Of a DNA stretch of 64,000 nt, positions 17,978-26,558 are shown piece by piece. A model generated the notes under the pieces. The model was given only the letters and a program-made list of their open reading frames with translations. It was not told where the DNA came from and ran no database searches. Made by a program: the position numbers and the translations under genes. The stretch is from the NCBI GenBank assembly GCA_965229525.1, contig OZ245886.1, positions 2,170,001 to 2,234,000 on the forward strand. Reading direction: 5' to 3'. This stretch comes from HXMU1420-13 sp965229525 (lineage in GTDB: Bacteria; Bacteroidota; Rhodothermia; Balneolales; Balneolaceae). The number at the start of each line of letters is the position of its first letter. Positions within the stretch are counted from its first letter, which is position 1.

Positions 17978-20614
17978 ATGAATCTGAATAAATACACATT
18001 AAAAGCACAGGAAGTAGTTCAACAGGCGTTGGAACTGGCACAATCCGGGAATAACCAGGCGATGGAACCAGCACATGTGATGAAAGCATTTTTGATGGAC
18101 GGAGATAATATCGTCCATACATTATTTAGTAAGCTGGGAGCAAACGCAAGTGGCATCGAGAAAGTAGTCGATTTAAACCTCGCACGTTTGCCAAGAGTAG
18201 AGGGAGCATCTGTATCTGGGCAATATTTATCCCCTCAATTAAAATCGGCGCTTGATACGGCACAAAAAGAAGCGACGGCTTTGGGTGACCAATACATTAG
18301 TAGCGAACATGTTTTATTGGGTTTGGTACAGGTTAAAGACGAGATCAGCACGGTATTAAATGATCAGGGAGTAACAAAAGACAACATCATAAAAATTTTG
18401 GATGATGTTCGTGGAGGTCACAAAGTGGATGACCCAAATGCAGAGAGTCGATTCGCATCCCTAGATAAATATGCCCGAGATTTAAATGAATTAGCCGAAA
18501 AAAATAAACTCGACCCGGTTATTGGACGTGACCAAGAGATTCGTCGTGTGATGCAAATACTTACTCGTCGAACAAAGAATAATCCGGTCTTGATTGGTGA
18601 GCCCGGCGTTGGTAAAACTGCGATAGCAGAAGGAATGGCTCTTCGAATTGTTCGTGGCGATGTGCCTGAAGGATTGAAATCAAAACGAATTCTAGCTCTC
18701 GATATGGGGGCTTTAGTGGCAGGTACAAAATTCCGAGGGGAATTTGAAGAGCGACTCAAAGCAGTTGTAAAAGAAGTGACGGAGTCGGATGGTGAAATCA
18801 TTCTTTTTATCGATGAGATTCATACCCTGGTTGGTGCTGGTGCTTCTGAGGGAGCGATGGACGCAGCAAATATTTTAAAGCCCGCACTTGCCCGTGGAGA
18901 AATGCATGCCATTGGGGCGACTACTTTAGATGAGTATCGAAAATACATCGAAAAAGACAAGGCTCTGGAACGTCGTCTTCAAACTGTATTAGTTGGTGAA
19001 CCGACAATTGAAGACACTGTTTCTATCCTTCGTGGATTGCAAGAACGATACGAAGTGCATCATGGGGTAAGAATTACAGATTCAGCGATTGTAGCTGCTG
19101 CCGAACTTTCTCACCGATACATTGCAGATCGTTTTTTGCCGGATAAAGCCATCGATTTGATTGATGAAGCTGCATCGAGATTGAGATTGCAAATTGATTC
19201 ACTCCCAGAAGAATTAGATGCCGTAGAACGAAATATTCGTCAACTCGAAATTGAAAGAGAGGCTTTAAAGCGAGAAAAAGATGATTCCAAAATTAAAGGA
19301 ATCGAAAAAGAGCTTGCTGATTTGGAGGAAACCCGAAAAGGAATGCGTGTTCAGTGGGAGCAGGAGAGAGATCTAATCCAAAAAGCTCAAGAACTTAAAA
19401 AGGCAATTGAAACAACTCGTAACGTCGCAGACAAAGCTGAACGGGAAGGTAATTATGAAAAAGTTGCTGAGCTTAGATATGGTACCATCACCCAATTAGA
19501 AAAAGAATTAATTGATGCTCAATCTTCCTTAAATGAGATGCAGCAAAAAAAATCTTTGCTTAAAGAAGAGGTTGGTGCTGAGGATATCGCCGATATTGTT
19601 GCTCGCTGGACTGGTATTCCGGTAACGCGAATGCTCCAATCAGAAAGACAAAAACTACTTCTTCTTGAAGAGGAATTGCACAAACGAGTGATTGGTCAGG
19701 ATAAAGCGATTGAGGCGGTTGCAAATGCTGTACGCAGATCTCGCGCTGGTTTACAAGATGAAGATCGTCCGATTGGATCATTTTTCTTCCTCGGATCAAC
19801 GGGTGTGGGTAAAACTGAGTTGGCAAGAACTCTGGCTGAATTTTTGTTTAATGATACCAATGCCATGATTCGCATCGATATGAGTGAATACATGGAAAAA
19901 CATTCTGTGAGTCGACTGGTAGGGGCGCCTCCCGGTTATGTTGGATACGATGAAGGGGGCCAACTTACGGAAGCAGCTCGTCGCCATCCTTATTCTGTAA
20001 TATTGTTGGATGAAATCGAAAAAGCACATCCAGATGTATTTAATATTTTGCTTCAGGTGTTAGATGATGGGCGTCTTACTGATAACAAAGGAACTACCGT
20101 CGATTTCAAGAATACGATCATCATCATGACCAGCAACATCGGTTCGCACCTGATTGTGAATGAAATGGAAAAATCCGGTGGTGAACTCAGTGATGAGCAG
20201 TATGTAGATCTTCAAAATCAACTTCTAGATCAGTTGAAGAGAACCATCCGTCCGGAATTTCTGAATCGAGTGGATGATGTTACCGTATTCCATCCACTTG
20301 GGAAAAAACATATTCGGGCTATTGTTGATATTCAGATGCGACGAGTTCATCAATTGCTGGAAAAAAGTAAAGTTAAACTCAATGTGCCGGATTTAGTGAA
20401 AGATTGGTTAGCCGAAAGAGGCTATGATCCTGTCTATGGAGCCCGTCCTCTAAAGAGAGTGATTCAACATAATATCACGAATGTACTAGCAACTCAGCTT
20501 ATCATGCGAGAAAATGATGAGCCGATTGAATTTGAAGCATCGATTGCAAAAGATGGTCAGTCGATTACTTTTGCTGAAGTTGTAAATGATGTGGAAAGTT
20601 GGGTGGAGGAGTGA
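17978..20614 (+). CDS. clpB: ATP-dependent disaggregase ClpB
   Basis: 878 residues, full length for ClpB, the Hsp100 ring ATPase that resolves protein aggregates together with DnaK. The N-domain (about 1-145) starts with the usual MNLNKYTLKAQE block. NBD1 has Walker A GEPGVGKT (207-214) and DEIHTLVGAG. A coiled-coil middle domain (about 410-530), which separates ClpB from ClpA/ClpC, follows. NBD2 has GSTGVGKTE and the pore loop GYVGYDEGG. The C-terminal D2-small domain has GARPLKRVIQ. A GAGAAGAAG purine stretch precedes the ATG. It follows Hsp20 and the Deg protease in a folding-stress neighbourhood. Confidence 0.98.
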   Translation: MNLNKYTLKAQEVVQQALELAQSGNNQAMEPAHVMKAFLMDGDNIVHTLFSKLGANASGIEKVVDLNLARLPRVEGASVSGQYLSPQLKSALDTAQKEATALGDQYISSEHVLLGLVQVKDEISTVLNDQGVTKDNIIKILDDVRGGHKVDDPNAESRFASLDKYARDLNELAEKNKLDPVIGRDQEIRRVMQILTRRTKNNPVLIGEPGVGKTAIAEGMALRIVRGDVPEGLKSKRILALDMGALVAGTKFRGEFEERLKAVVKEVTESDGEIILFIDEIHTLVGAGASEGAMDAANILKPALARGEMHAIGATTLDEYRKYIEKDKALERRLQTVLVGEPTIEDTVSILRGLQERYEVHHGVRITDSAIVAAAELSHRYIADRFLPDKAIDLIDEAASRLRLQIDSLPEELDAVERNIRQLEIEREALKREKDDSKIKGIEKELADLEETRKGMRVQWEQERDLIQKAQELKKAIETTRNVADKAEREGNYEKVAELRYGTITQLEKELIDAQSSLNEMQQKKSLLKEEVGAEDIADIVARWTGIPVTRMLQSERQKLLLLEEELHKRVIGQDKAIEAVANAVRRSRAGLQDEDRPIGSFFFLGSTGVGKTELARTLAEFLFNDTNAMIRIDMSEYMEKHSVSRLVGAPPGYVGYDEGGQLTEAARRHPYSVILLDEIEKAHPDVFNILLQVLDDGRLTDNKGTTVDFKNTIIIMTSNIGSHLIVNEMEKSGGELSDEQYVDLQNQLLDQLKRTIRPEFLNRVDDVTVFHPLGKKHIRAIVDIQMRRVHQLLEKSKVKLNVPDLVKDWLAERGYDPVYGARPLKRVIQHNITNVLATQLIMRENDEPIEFEASIAKDGQSITFAEVVNDVESWVEE

Positions 20615-20717
20615 TCATTCATTTATCAGGAAAACCTCTTCGATTGGCATATTAAAGACTTTGGAGTATAAAATAGACTTGCATTTATACCTTCTGTTGA
20701 ACTGCCAGAATTGGACT

Positions 20718-21482
20718 TCAAAAAGTAATGCCCGGACTCATTACTCCAAGGTAAAAACCGACAATAAGTACACCCACAATTTTCCATGCAATGGATAAGT
20801 CAGGTTCGTTTTTTACCTCTATATAGTTGGATGATTTCCAAAAAGCTAAAATTAAAAGTGGGAATAGGAAAGTGAAACCATTTCCGATGCCTCCCATTAC
20901 CATCATGAAACGATCATCGGTAGGAATAATGAGCGAAGAAATCGTTGACAAGATAGTTGTGGTTGCCAGAATTGTGAGAAAGATTGGTCTTTGTTTAAGT
21001 CCGATGAACTCATGCTGAAATTTACGACCTGAATATAGTCCAAGTAGTAGTATCAACAATCCAGTTCCTAACTCAAGTGAAGCCCAAAGTGTATATGGTT
21101 CTAGATCAGCAATGATTTTTGCCCAATCCATCCCATCATGAATGAACCGGCCAAAAGCAATATAGCTTCCAGCTTGCATCAGATTAATCATCACGCTAAT
21201 CCATAAGAAAAACCTTGTCCAATAATCGTTGAATACCTCTTTATTAAGAAGTATCCAGCATATAACAGCAAATATTATGTTGTATAATGATCCGGATGCC
21301 TGAACAAACTTTATGGCTAATGGAGAAACTCCTGTTAGATCATGATGAAAAAACATGGCATCGACCGCGATGGGAGTTCCACCCACAATAATCGTTGATA
21401 GTCCATGACCGATTAATTCATGCCCACATTGAAGTATTGACCAGGCAATTGCAGTTAGAATTGAAATATTGAAAAAGCGCAT
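20718..21482 (-). CDS. Integral membrane protein with HELIGH motif (M50-like)
   Basis: 254 residues with about six to seven hydrophobic segments and no signal sequence. The first helix contains HELIGH (residues 21-26), which fits the HExxH zinc motif of intramembrane site-2-type proteases (M50). A second segment, ASGSLYNIIFAV with N68, resembles the G-x-x-x-N element after HExxH in that family. The third M50 ligand motif (N-x-x-P-x-x-x-L-D-G) is not visible. It is therefore either a divergent intramembrane metalloprotease or a protein that keeps the motif by descent. The family call is inference. It lies alone, convergent with clpB. Confidence 0.65.
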   Translation of the reverse strand: MRFFNISILTAIAWSILQCGHELIGHGLSTIIVGGTPIAVDAMFFHHDLTGVSPLAIKFVQASGSLYNIIFAVICWILLNKEVFNDYWTRFFLWISVMINLMQAGSYIAFGRFIHDGMDWAKIIADLEPYTLWASLELGTGLLILLLGLYSGRKFQHEFIGLKQRPIFLTILATTTILSTISSLIIPTDDRFMMVMGGIGNGFTFLFPLLILAFWKSSNYIEVKNEPDLSIAWKIVGVLIVGFYLGVMSPGITF

Positions 21483-21573
21483 CCCGAAAAGTTTTAGCCT
21501 TTCACGTAATGAAGATCATAAAGTTCCCTTCATTGATTTATAAAATAGAATGCACTAAGTACTTTGGCACCAC

Positions 21574-22206
21574 TTAATTTAGAAGCCAGGCATTCTCGCT
21601 AGCCGGGGCACCGCCTTTAATACCATTTGGTAGTTGGACTTCTTCTATATGTGAGATGTTATAAGTTGCTCCATAATTTGTGTTGATTTCCATTCCTGTT
21701 ACAGAAAATGGAGGGCCAGACACTAGTTCTTGCTCGAAGTCGAAAACGATGAGTAATTGCGGTGCAAATTGCGTAATTGATGTAAGATGCTGAGCATATT
21801 TAGTTCGCATATCCGATGGTAAAGCCACCTTTGATGCTCAGTCATAAACGGCATCAATAATGCCTAAATCTGTTACCTTTAAATCAAAGAAGTCACCAAC
21901 AAACATGGTTAAATCTTCGGTTGAGTAAATAACACCATGTTGCCACTGAGTTATGGAAGGTTGAATTTCCAATAATTGAAAAAGCTCTATTATGGCCTGT
22001 TCACTAAGTTCACATCCTACAACTTTAAAATCATTCGATAGCAGCCAGATCACATCTACCGATTTACCGGTTAGCGGCACAAAAACTTTCGCTTTTTTTG
22101 GAAGTTTAAGTTTGTTGAAATGCTTAACAAGCAGTTGATTTGGAGCTGGCTGATCAAAACCAATCTGACGGTTTTTCCAACGATCTAACCAAAATTCTTT
22201 ATGCAT
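21574..22206 (-). pseudogene. Thiopurine S-methyltransferase family gene interrupted by an in-frame TGA
   Basis: Read through the stop, the frame gives 210 codons before the final stop, the normal length of a bacterial TPMT-type SAM methyltransferase. The N-terminal part has FWLDRWK, DQPAPNQLL, VFVPLTGKSVD and GCELSEQAI, then IDAVYD. A TGA at 21840-21838 (codon 123) follows. The frame resumes without a shift as ASKVALPSDMR and continues to PPFSV. In this family the codon after VYD or IWD is a conserved Arg, so a single CGA-to-TGA change explains the break. Each half alone lacks part of the fold, and the second half has only a GTG start. Pseudogene, sequencing error and recoding remain possible. 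Confidence 0.85.
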
Positions 22207-22234
22207 GAATTAACTTAAATTAAGTGTTGATGGC

Positions 22235-22744
22235 TCAATAATTCGTATCAGAGCGAGATATTTTCATAACATAACACTCATCATCATTGAACGTGCGATA
22301 CTCTAGAAATTCAAACCCGAGTCGTTTATAGAATTTTATAGCTCTTTTATTTGTAACCAGTGGATCTATCAAAATTGCAGAGACCTTTGAATCTGAAAAG
22401 CATCGCTCGAATGCCAGATTCATCATTTTAGTGCCATAGCCTTTCCCTAAGTTATATTCTTCTCCAATCCAGATATCAATAGCGCGAAGGTTTTTATCAA
22501 CATCGCCCCAATAATGAGTTTCTTCATGAAATGGATCAATAATTTGTATGAACCCTATAGGCTCTCCATTCAACTCTGCAATTAGTTGTTCTCGCCAAAA
22601 GGGTTGAGGGTTGATTAACTCTTTTTCCCATTCCCACTCCTCATCAGGGTCTGAGGCAATAACATGCGGTTTGGAATCCCAGTATCGTAAGAGTTCAAGA
22701 TCGTCAATCGTGGCATTTCTTAGAGAAATATCCTTTGTTCCCAT
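22235..22744 (-). CDS. GNAT family N-acetyltransferase
   Basis: 169 residues with the acetyl-CoA-binding GNAT core: the DIWIGEEYNLGKGYGTKMM segment (Q/R-x-x-G-x-G/A-like) near residues 90-110, and DPLVTNKRAIKFYKRLGF, the usual C-terminal strand-helix. The layout is close to the aminoglycoside 6'-N-acetyltransferase-like branch, but the substrate cannot be assigned from sequence. It sits 28 bases upstream of the broken methyltransferase gene and 9 bases downstream of a small membrane protein gene on the same strand, so these may share a transcript. Confidence 0.88.
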   Translation of the reverse strand: MGTKDISLRNATIDDLELLRYWDSKPHVIASDPDEEWEWEKELINPQPFWREQLIAELNGEPIGFIQIIDPFHEETHYWGDVDKNLRAIDIWIGEEYNLGKGYGTKMMNLAFERCFSDSKVSAILIDPLVTNKRAIKFYKRLGFEFLEYRTFNDDECYVMKISRSDTNY

Positions 22745-22753
22745 TCTTCTATT

Positions 22754-23074
22754 CTACTTGCATTTTGAGTAATGGTAATGATAATTACCATCAGAAATAA
22801 TATGCGAAAAATGACTAGGGTGGGATAGCCAATGGTTTATATATGGCTCTGCATACACAGTAACACCTGCCATTAAAAGGAGAATTACTAAACCGGATTT
22901 TCTAAACTTTTTCTTGCTTGAGTTTTTAAGTATCCAGGCGATAGTTGCAAATATCCCAACAATAATAATTTTGATGAGTCTCGATTCCCAGGTTAAATGT
23001 GGATTAAATCCACCAAGAATCCAGAAAAAGAAGAGGGAGGCTCCAATAAGAAAAAAACGATGTGAAGATTTCAT
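22754..23074 (-). CDS. Small membrane protein with His-rich tail
   Basis: 106 residues, function unknown. Three hydrophobic segments are near 7-22, 33-48 and 60-74. The C-terminal tail (80-106) is rich in His, Tyr and Ser and ends in a Cys and basic residues. Residues 18-50 align without gaps to the 60-residue protein encoded just upstream (shared GG at 21-22, P25, VG at 39-40, LK at 49-50). This indicates tandem duplication followed by a tail extension. The His-rich end could bind metal, which is inference only. It probably belongs to the leftward transcript with the GNAT gene. Confidence 0.7.
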   Translation of the reverse strand: MKSSHRFFLIGASLFFFWILGGFNPHLTWESRLIKIIIVGIFATIAWILKNSSKKKFRKSGLVILLLMAGVTVYAEPYINHWLSHPSHFSHIISDGNYHYHYSKCK

Positions 23075-23124
23075 ACCACTTAGATAAGTTGATCGGTATA
23101 AAATGCACGAAGAGAAATAAAAAA

Positions 23125-23151
23125 GGTTTCGCCCCGATCAGAGACGAAACC
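23125..23151 (-). terminator. Terminator of the 60-residue membrane protein gene
   Basis: GGTTTCG (23125-23131) pairs with CGAAACC (23145-23151) with a 13-base loop. Read on the minus strand, the hairpin is followed by TTTTTT. It lies about 40 bases after the stop at 23188 and separates the two sister genes. Confidence 0.75.
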
Positions 23152-23187
23152 CAAATTTTAATCTTAGGATATACTAACTAACGAAAT

Positions 23188-23370
23188 TTATATTCTTGCA
23201 AGCACTTGCTCTTTAACTTCTTTGAGTACGGCTACACTACCGAATACAAGGCCTACCATCAATGCTCTTACACCCATTTCTGCTACGGTATTGGAAGGAT
23301 CAAGACCCCCAAAAATTCCAAATAGGGTTATTGTTGCTACGATATAAAAAATTGGTTTTGCGATTTCCAT
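23188..23370 (-). CDS. Small two-helix membrane protein (60 residues)
   Basis: I place the start at 23370, where AGAGGAA lies about 8 bases before the ATG, rather than at 23463, where 31 polar, non-conserved residues would be added. The protein has two hydrophobic helices (about 5-22 and 33-48) joined by GGLDPSNT, and a charged C-terminal end. It is unknown to me. It aligns without gaps over residues 18-50 with the next protein downstream. A Rho-independent terminator follows it. The small size and strong ribosome site suggest a well-expressed envelope peptide, but the role is open. Confidence 0.75.
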   Translation of the reverse strand: MEIAKPIFYIVATITLFGIFGGLDPSNTVAEMGVRALMVGLVFGSVAVLKEVKEQVLARI

Positions 23371-23575
23371 CTGTTTATTCCTCTGTGATAAAGTGTTCTC
23401 TGATGACCTGCTGCTTAGACGATACCAATTAGAAAAAGTTTGGACGAAATTGAAAAATTTCATCGGTTTTACAAGCTGTTACTAAACTCTGTAGTCGGAA
23501 TTGAACTGTTAAGAAAAAGTTGGATTCTTCGATAACCCATGTTGTAATGCATTCAATTAAAACAAAGGAGTAGAG

Positions 23576-24883
23576 ATGCTGGATACTAAATCGAATGTGC
23601 TAAAAATAGGTATGGTGGTATTATCGGTAGTTTTCATTAATGCAAATCTTCATGCTTTTCAACAAACTTTTGAGGTAGAAGGGAGTTTACGTCTAAGAAC
23701 GGAATCGAAAGTTGATTACAATTTCAACGAAAGCAATCAGGGGTATTTTCTTTCTCAATTTCGACTAAATGCTAGCTGGCAACCAAATGATTGGATCTCT
23801 CTGGTTGTAGAAGGACAAGATGCACGTATATTTGGTGAGAGTTTGACTGGTGCACCTGCTATAAATCAAGATGCCACACCTAATATATATCAGGATCAGT
23901 TTGATATTCACCGAGCATATTTAACAGCAGATTTTATTGTGAGTGAACAGCCTCTTAAAGTTAAAGTTGGCCGCCAAAAATTTAATATGGGAGCTCAAAG
24001 GTTAATTTCCTCATTAGAATGGGTAAATACAGCCAGAGTTTGGGATGGGTTTCGTGTTACATACGGAAATCCAAATATGAGGTCATACGATGTCTTTGTT
24101 TCACGAGTGGTTCCGGTAACACCTAATAAACTAAATAATTATGATAGAACTGGAAGTAGGTATTTCAATAGCTCTTTTAGTGGTATATATGTGACCGATA
24201 ACAAACTTATCCCAAATGTCTCAACTGAGTACTATTACCTATATCGTGCCGAAGATCGTGTGGATGATGCTGTTTCAACATTTGGGGCAAGGCTTGAATA
24301 CAAAAAAAATCAGTTAGAAGTGAATGGTGAGTTTGCTTTTCAAACTGGCACATTCGGTGGGTTGGATCATGTTGCCCAAATGATTCATTTTGAGGTTGGG
24401 TACAAAACGGAAGTCTGGAGCCTACCAAGAATCAGTACTGCATACAATTTTGGATCGGGAGATACCGACCCCAATGATAACAAACATCAAACATTCGATA
24501 ATTTGTATCCTTTAAACCACGCCTATTATGGATTTATGGATTTGTTTGGGCTTCAAAATTTACACAACTGGGAAGTTATCGGTACCGGTAAGCTGAATGA
24601 AAATCTCACTTATAGAATAGGATGGCAATCATTTTTCTTAGTCCAGGCTAACTCAGATGCATGGTACAATGCAGGGTTAGGTGTACTTCGAACTGCATCT
24701 CAAGATGTGTCGAGTTCACATGTTGGCAATGAAATTGATGTGACATTTACATATAAGATAATGCCAAAATGGACGGTTGTTGCTGGCGCCAGCACCTTCT
24801 TTAAAGGGGATTATGTTTCTGAAACCGGAAACTCAGCGGTGAACCCCAACTTTTACTTTTTGATGACTAAATATTCATTTTAA
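23576..24883 (+). CDS. Alginate-export-type outer membrane porin
   Basis: 435 residues. After a signal peptide (ending near residue 29, LHAF), the protein is a series of amphipathic beta strands. Features of the alginate_exp family (AlgE-like beta-barrels) include the N-terminal LRLRTESK strand, VVEGQDARIFGE, VKVGRQKFNMGAQRLI and an aromatic terminal strand ending KYSF. AlgE passes alginate across the outer membrane of pseudomonads. In this phylum, family members are more often general porins without alginate genes, and none are present here. A GGAG ribosome site lies before the ATG and a terminator after the stop. Confidence 0.85.
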   Translation: MLDTKSNVLKIGMVVLSVVFINANLHAFQQTFEVEGSLRLRTESKVDYNFNESNQGYFLSQFRLNASWQPNDWISLVVEGQDARIFGESLTGAPAINQDATPNIYQDQFDIHRAYLTADFIVSEQPLKVKVGRQKFNMGAQRLISSLEWVNTARVWDGFRVTYGNPNMRSYDVFVSRVVPVTPNKLNNYDRTGSRYFNSSFSGIYVTDNKLIPNVSTEYYYLYRAEDRVDDAVSTFGARLEYKKNQLEVNGEFAFQTGTFGGLDHVAQMIHFEVGYKTEVWSLPRISTAYNFGSGDTDPNDNKHQTFDNLYPLNHAYYGFMDLFGLQNLHNWEVIGTGKLNENLTYRIGWQSFFLVQANSDAWYNAGLGVLRTASQDVSSSHVGNEIDVTFTYKIMPKWTVVAGASTFFKGDYVSETGNSAVNPNFYFLMTKYSF

Positions 24884-24897
24884 CTAGTTATAACAAT

Positions 24898-24923
24898 AGG
24901 GCTCTCATTAAAGAGTCCTTTTT
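24898..24923 (+). terminator. Terminator after the porin gene
   Basis: AGGGCTCT (24898-24905) pairs with AGAGTCCT (24912-24919), seven of eight positions, with a 6-base loop and a T run (24919-24923). It sits between the convergent porin and VOC genes. Confidence 0.7.
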
Positions 24924-25350
24924 ATTCCATTTTATTCAAAGTGTCATCTGTAGTTAAATCTCTGTAGTCCTCATCTACAGGTTCCCAAAGCTCAATTTTG
25001 TAGCCGTTTGGATCCATGATCCAACCAAATTTTCCATATTCATAACTTTCCATTTCACCAACAACTTCTATCCCTTCTTCTTTCAACGTGGCGAGTAATT
25101 CTTCAAGGTTCTCAACACGGTAATTAATCATCGCATCTTTTGTACTTGGATCGGTATAGGTAGTATCAGATTTGAAAAAACTCCAGGCAGTAAATCCATC
25201 CCTGGTTGAATCTTCTGAATGCTTCCAATGAAACGTACCACCCCATTTTCCTGATTTGATGCCCAGATGTTTTTGATACCAGGCTTTTGTTGCATCCGGA
25301 TCTTCTGATTTTAAAAATACACCGCCTATTCCTTTTACTCGTCGTTTCAT
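24922..25350 (-). CDS. VOC family (glyoxalase-like) protein 1
   Basis: 142 residues with the two paired beta-alpha-beta-beta-beta units of the vicinal oxygen chelate fold: IGGVFLKSEDP with AWYQKHLG at the N-terminus, and FGWIMDPNGYKIELWEP at the C-terminus with the metal-ligand Glu position. The family includes lyases, dioxygenases and resistance proteins; the substrate is not predictable here. It is the last of three consecutive VOC genes (9-base gap to the next), so they are probably one transcript. Confidence 0.88.
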   Translation of the reverse strand: MKRRVKGIGGVFLKSEDPDATKAWYQKHLGIKSGKWGGTFHWKHSEDSTRDGFTAWSFFKSDTTYTDPSTKDAMINYRVENLEELLATLKEEGIEVVGEMESYEYGKFGWIMDPNGYKIELWEPVDEDYRDLTTDDTLNKME

Positions 25351-25359
25351 AGTAGTTTA

Positions 25360-25701
25360 TTAAGTTGTTAATCCCAGTGTGTTGCCGGCTATATCCTTAA
25401 ACCATGCAAAGGTTTTTCCGTTAGGGAGTTCAATGGCAGGTACAATTGTTTTGCCGCCTTCTTTTTCGATTTTTTCTAATGCCATTTGCACATCTTCAAC
25501 CTGGATATAAAACATTACATAGTTTTCAATTTCTGTAACAGCAGAGGTAATGTGGCCAGGAATACCAGAATTCGCATGATTTAAAACTTCATTAGAATTA
25601 GGAGCGCTTTTTACTTGCCAATCAAAACATCTTTGATAAAACTTTGTAGTAGCTTCTTGGTCGGTACAACCAATTTCAAAATGTATTACCGGATTTCCCA
25701 T
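25360..25701 (-). CDS. VOC family (glyoxalase-like) protein 2
   Basis: 113 residues. It starts with VIHFEIGC, the usual first strand, then FYQRCFDWQVK, and ends FAWFKDIAGNTLGL, all in the pattern of small VOC proteins related to the bleomycin-resistance group. It is 3 bases from the upstream VOC gene and 9 bases from the downstream one. It differs in sequence from its neighbours, so this is not a recent tandem duplication. Confidence 0.88.
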   Translation of the reverse strand: MGNPVIHFEIGCTDQEATTKFYQRCFDWQVKSAPNSNEVLNHANSGIPGHITSAVTEIENYVMFYIQVEDVQMALEKIEKEGGKTIVPAIELPNGKTFAWFKDIAGNTLGLTT

Positions 25702-25704
25702 AAC

Positions 25705-26058
25705 TCAAACATGTTGATCTACCAGTATTTGATTTCCATCCGGATCTGCAAGTACAAAGTGACAAGGCCCTGATTCTGCTGATAGTGTTTCAGACTCCGT
25801 TAAAAATTCCACCCCTTTATCCTTTAAGTATTGGTGAATTGAGCGGGCATCGGTTGGGTTGAATGTGATGATGTTGTTGTCAAACATATCCTGAAAGAGG
25901 CCTATAGTTATACCATCTTTTTGCATGATTAGCCATTTGTCTTCGACTGATCCTAGACCTTCCAATACAGTGAACCCCAGGGTTTCATAAAAAACTTTTG
26001 AAGCACGAATATTTTTTACAGCAAGAGAGGTTGAATGTTGTCCTAAGTTAAAATTCAT
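25705..26058 (-). CDS. VOC family (glyoxalase-like) protein 3
   Basis: 117 residues. SLAVKNIRASKVFYETLGF at the N-terminus and CHFVLADPDGNQILVDQHV at the C-terminus mark the VOC fold; the FVLADPDGNQI stretch is typical of the family. The first of the three consecutive VOC genes in transcription order, it lies about 43 bases after a DUF1801 gene. The order LuxR regulator, DUF4199, DUF1801, VOC x3 on one strand suggests a coregulated set. Confidence 0.88.
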   Translation of the reverse strand: MNFNLGQHSTSLAVKNIRASKVFYETLGFTVLEGLGSVEDKWLIMQKDGITIGLFQDMFDNNIITFNPTDARSIHQYLKDKGVEFLTESETLSAESGPCHFVLADPDGNQILVDQHV

Positions 26059-26101
26059 GGGAATATGATAATATGTGTTTATGTTAAAATATTTGGGTTA
26101 A

Positions 26102-26557
26102 TTATCTCTTTACAGCACTTTCGTACCTCTCAATCCAATGATCAACAGTCATTTTTGTAACCAGTTCACCTAATAATTCAAAAGGAATTTTATTCGGGTT
26201 TTTAAATCGAATACAACTTTTACCTATATCTAATTTGGTGGGTACATGGTTCTTATATTCTTCTGTGAACCAGTTCAATAGTTCATCATCTGTATAGATT
26301 CCCATATGGTAGAATCCAATATGGTTTTTTTGAGAAGCTATATTTAAAAAAGGGAGTGGGAGTGAAGTATCACAATGATAACCATCAGGGTAAATTGCAT
26401 GGGGAACTACATATCCTATCATTCCATAATTCATACATTCTTGAAATCCATCAGGTAAATTTTGAAGTACAACTTCTCGTAATTTCTGGATGACTTCTTT
26501 TCGATCCTCAGGTAATTGATCAATATAATCGTCTACAGTTTCAGCTTTTGATTGCAT
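26102..26557 (-). CDS. DUF1801 domain protein
   Basis: 151 residues matching the DUF1801 pattern (a YdhG-like fold): VDDYIDQLPEDRKEVIQKLREVV at the start, then ECMNYGMIGY, NHIGFYHMGIY and the C-terminal KSCIRFKNPNKIP. The family is common, small and not biochemically characterised; the fold resembles a steroid-carrier or hydrophobic-pocket domain. It starts 1 base before the DUF4199 stop. A second, shorter DUF1801 gene lies at 32940-33308. No function is claimed. Confidence 0.85.
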   Translation of the reverse strand: MQSKAETVDDYIDQLPEDRKEVIQKLREVVLQNLPDGFQECMNYGMIGYVVPHAIYPDGYHCDTSLPLPFLNIASQKNHIGFYHMGIYTDDELLNWFTEEYKNHVPTKLDIGKSCIRFKNPNKIPFELLGELVTKMTVDHWIERYESAVKR

Positions 26558-26558
26558 G

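Noticed and set aside
21838..21840. Selenocysteine at the in-frame TGA of the methyltransferase gene.
   Set aside because: The family has Arg, not Cys, at this site, and no SECIS-like hairpin was recognised just downstream; kept only as a check.
25360..26058. The VOC genes as a recent tandem duplication.
   Set aside because: The three proteins share only fold-level motifs, not close sequence identity.
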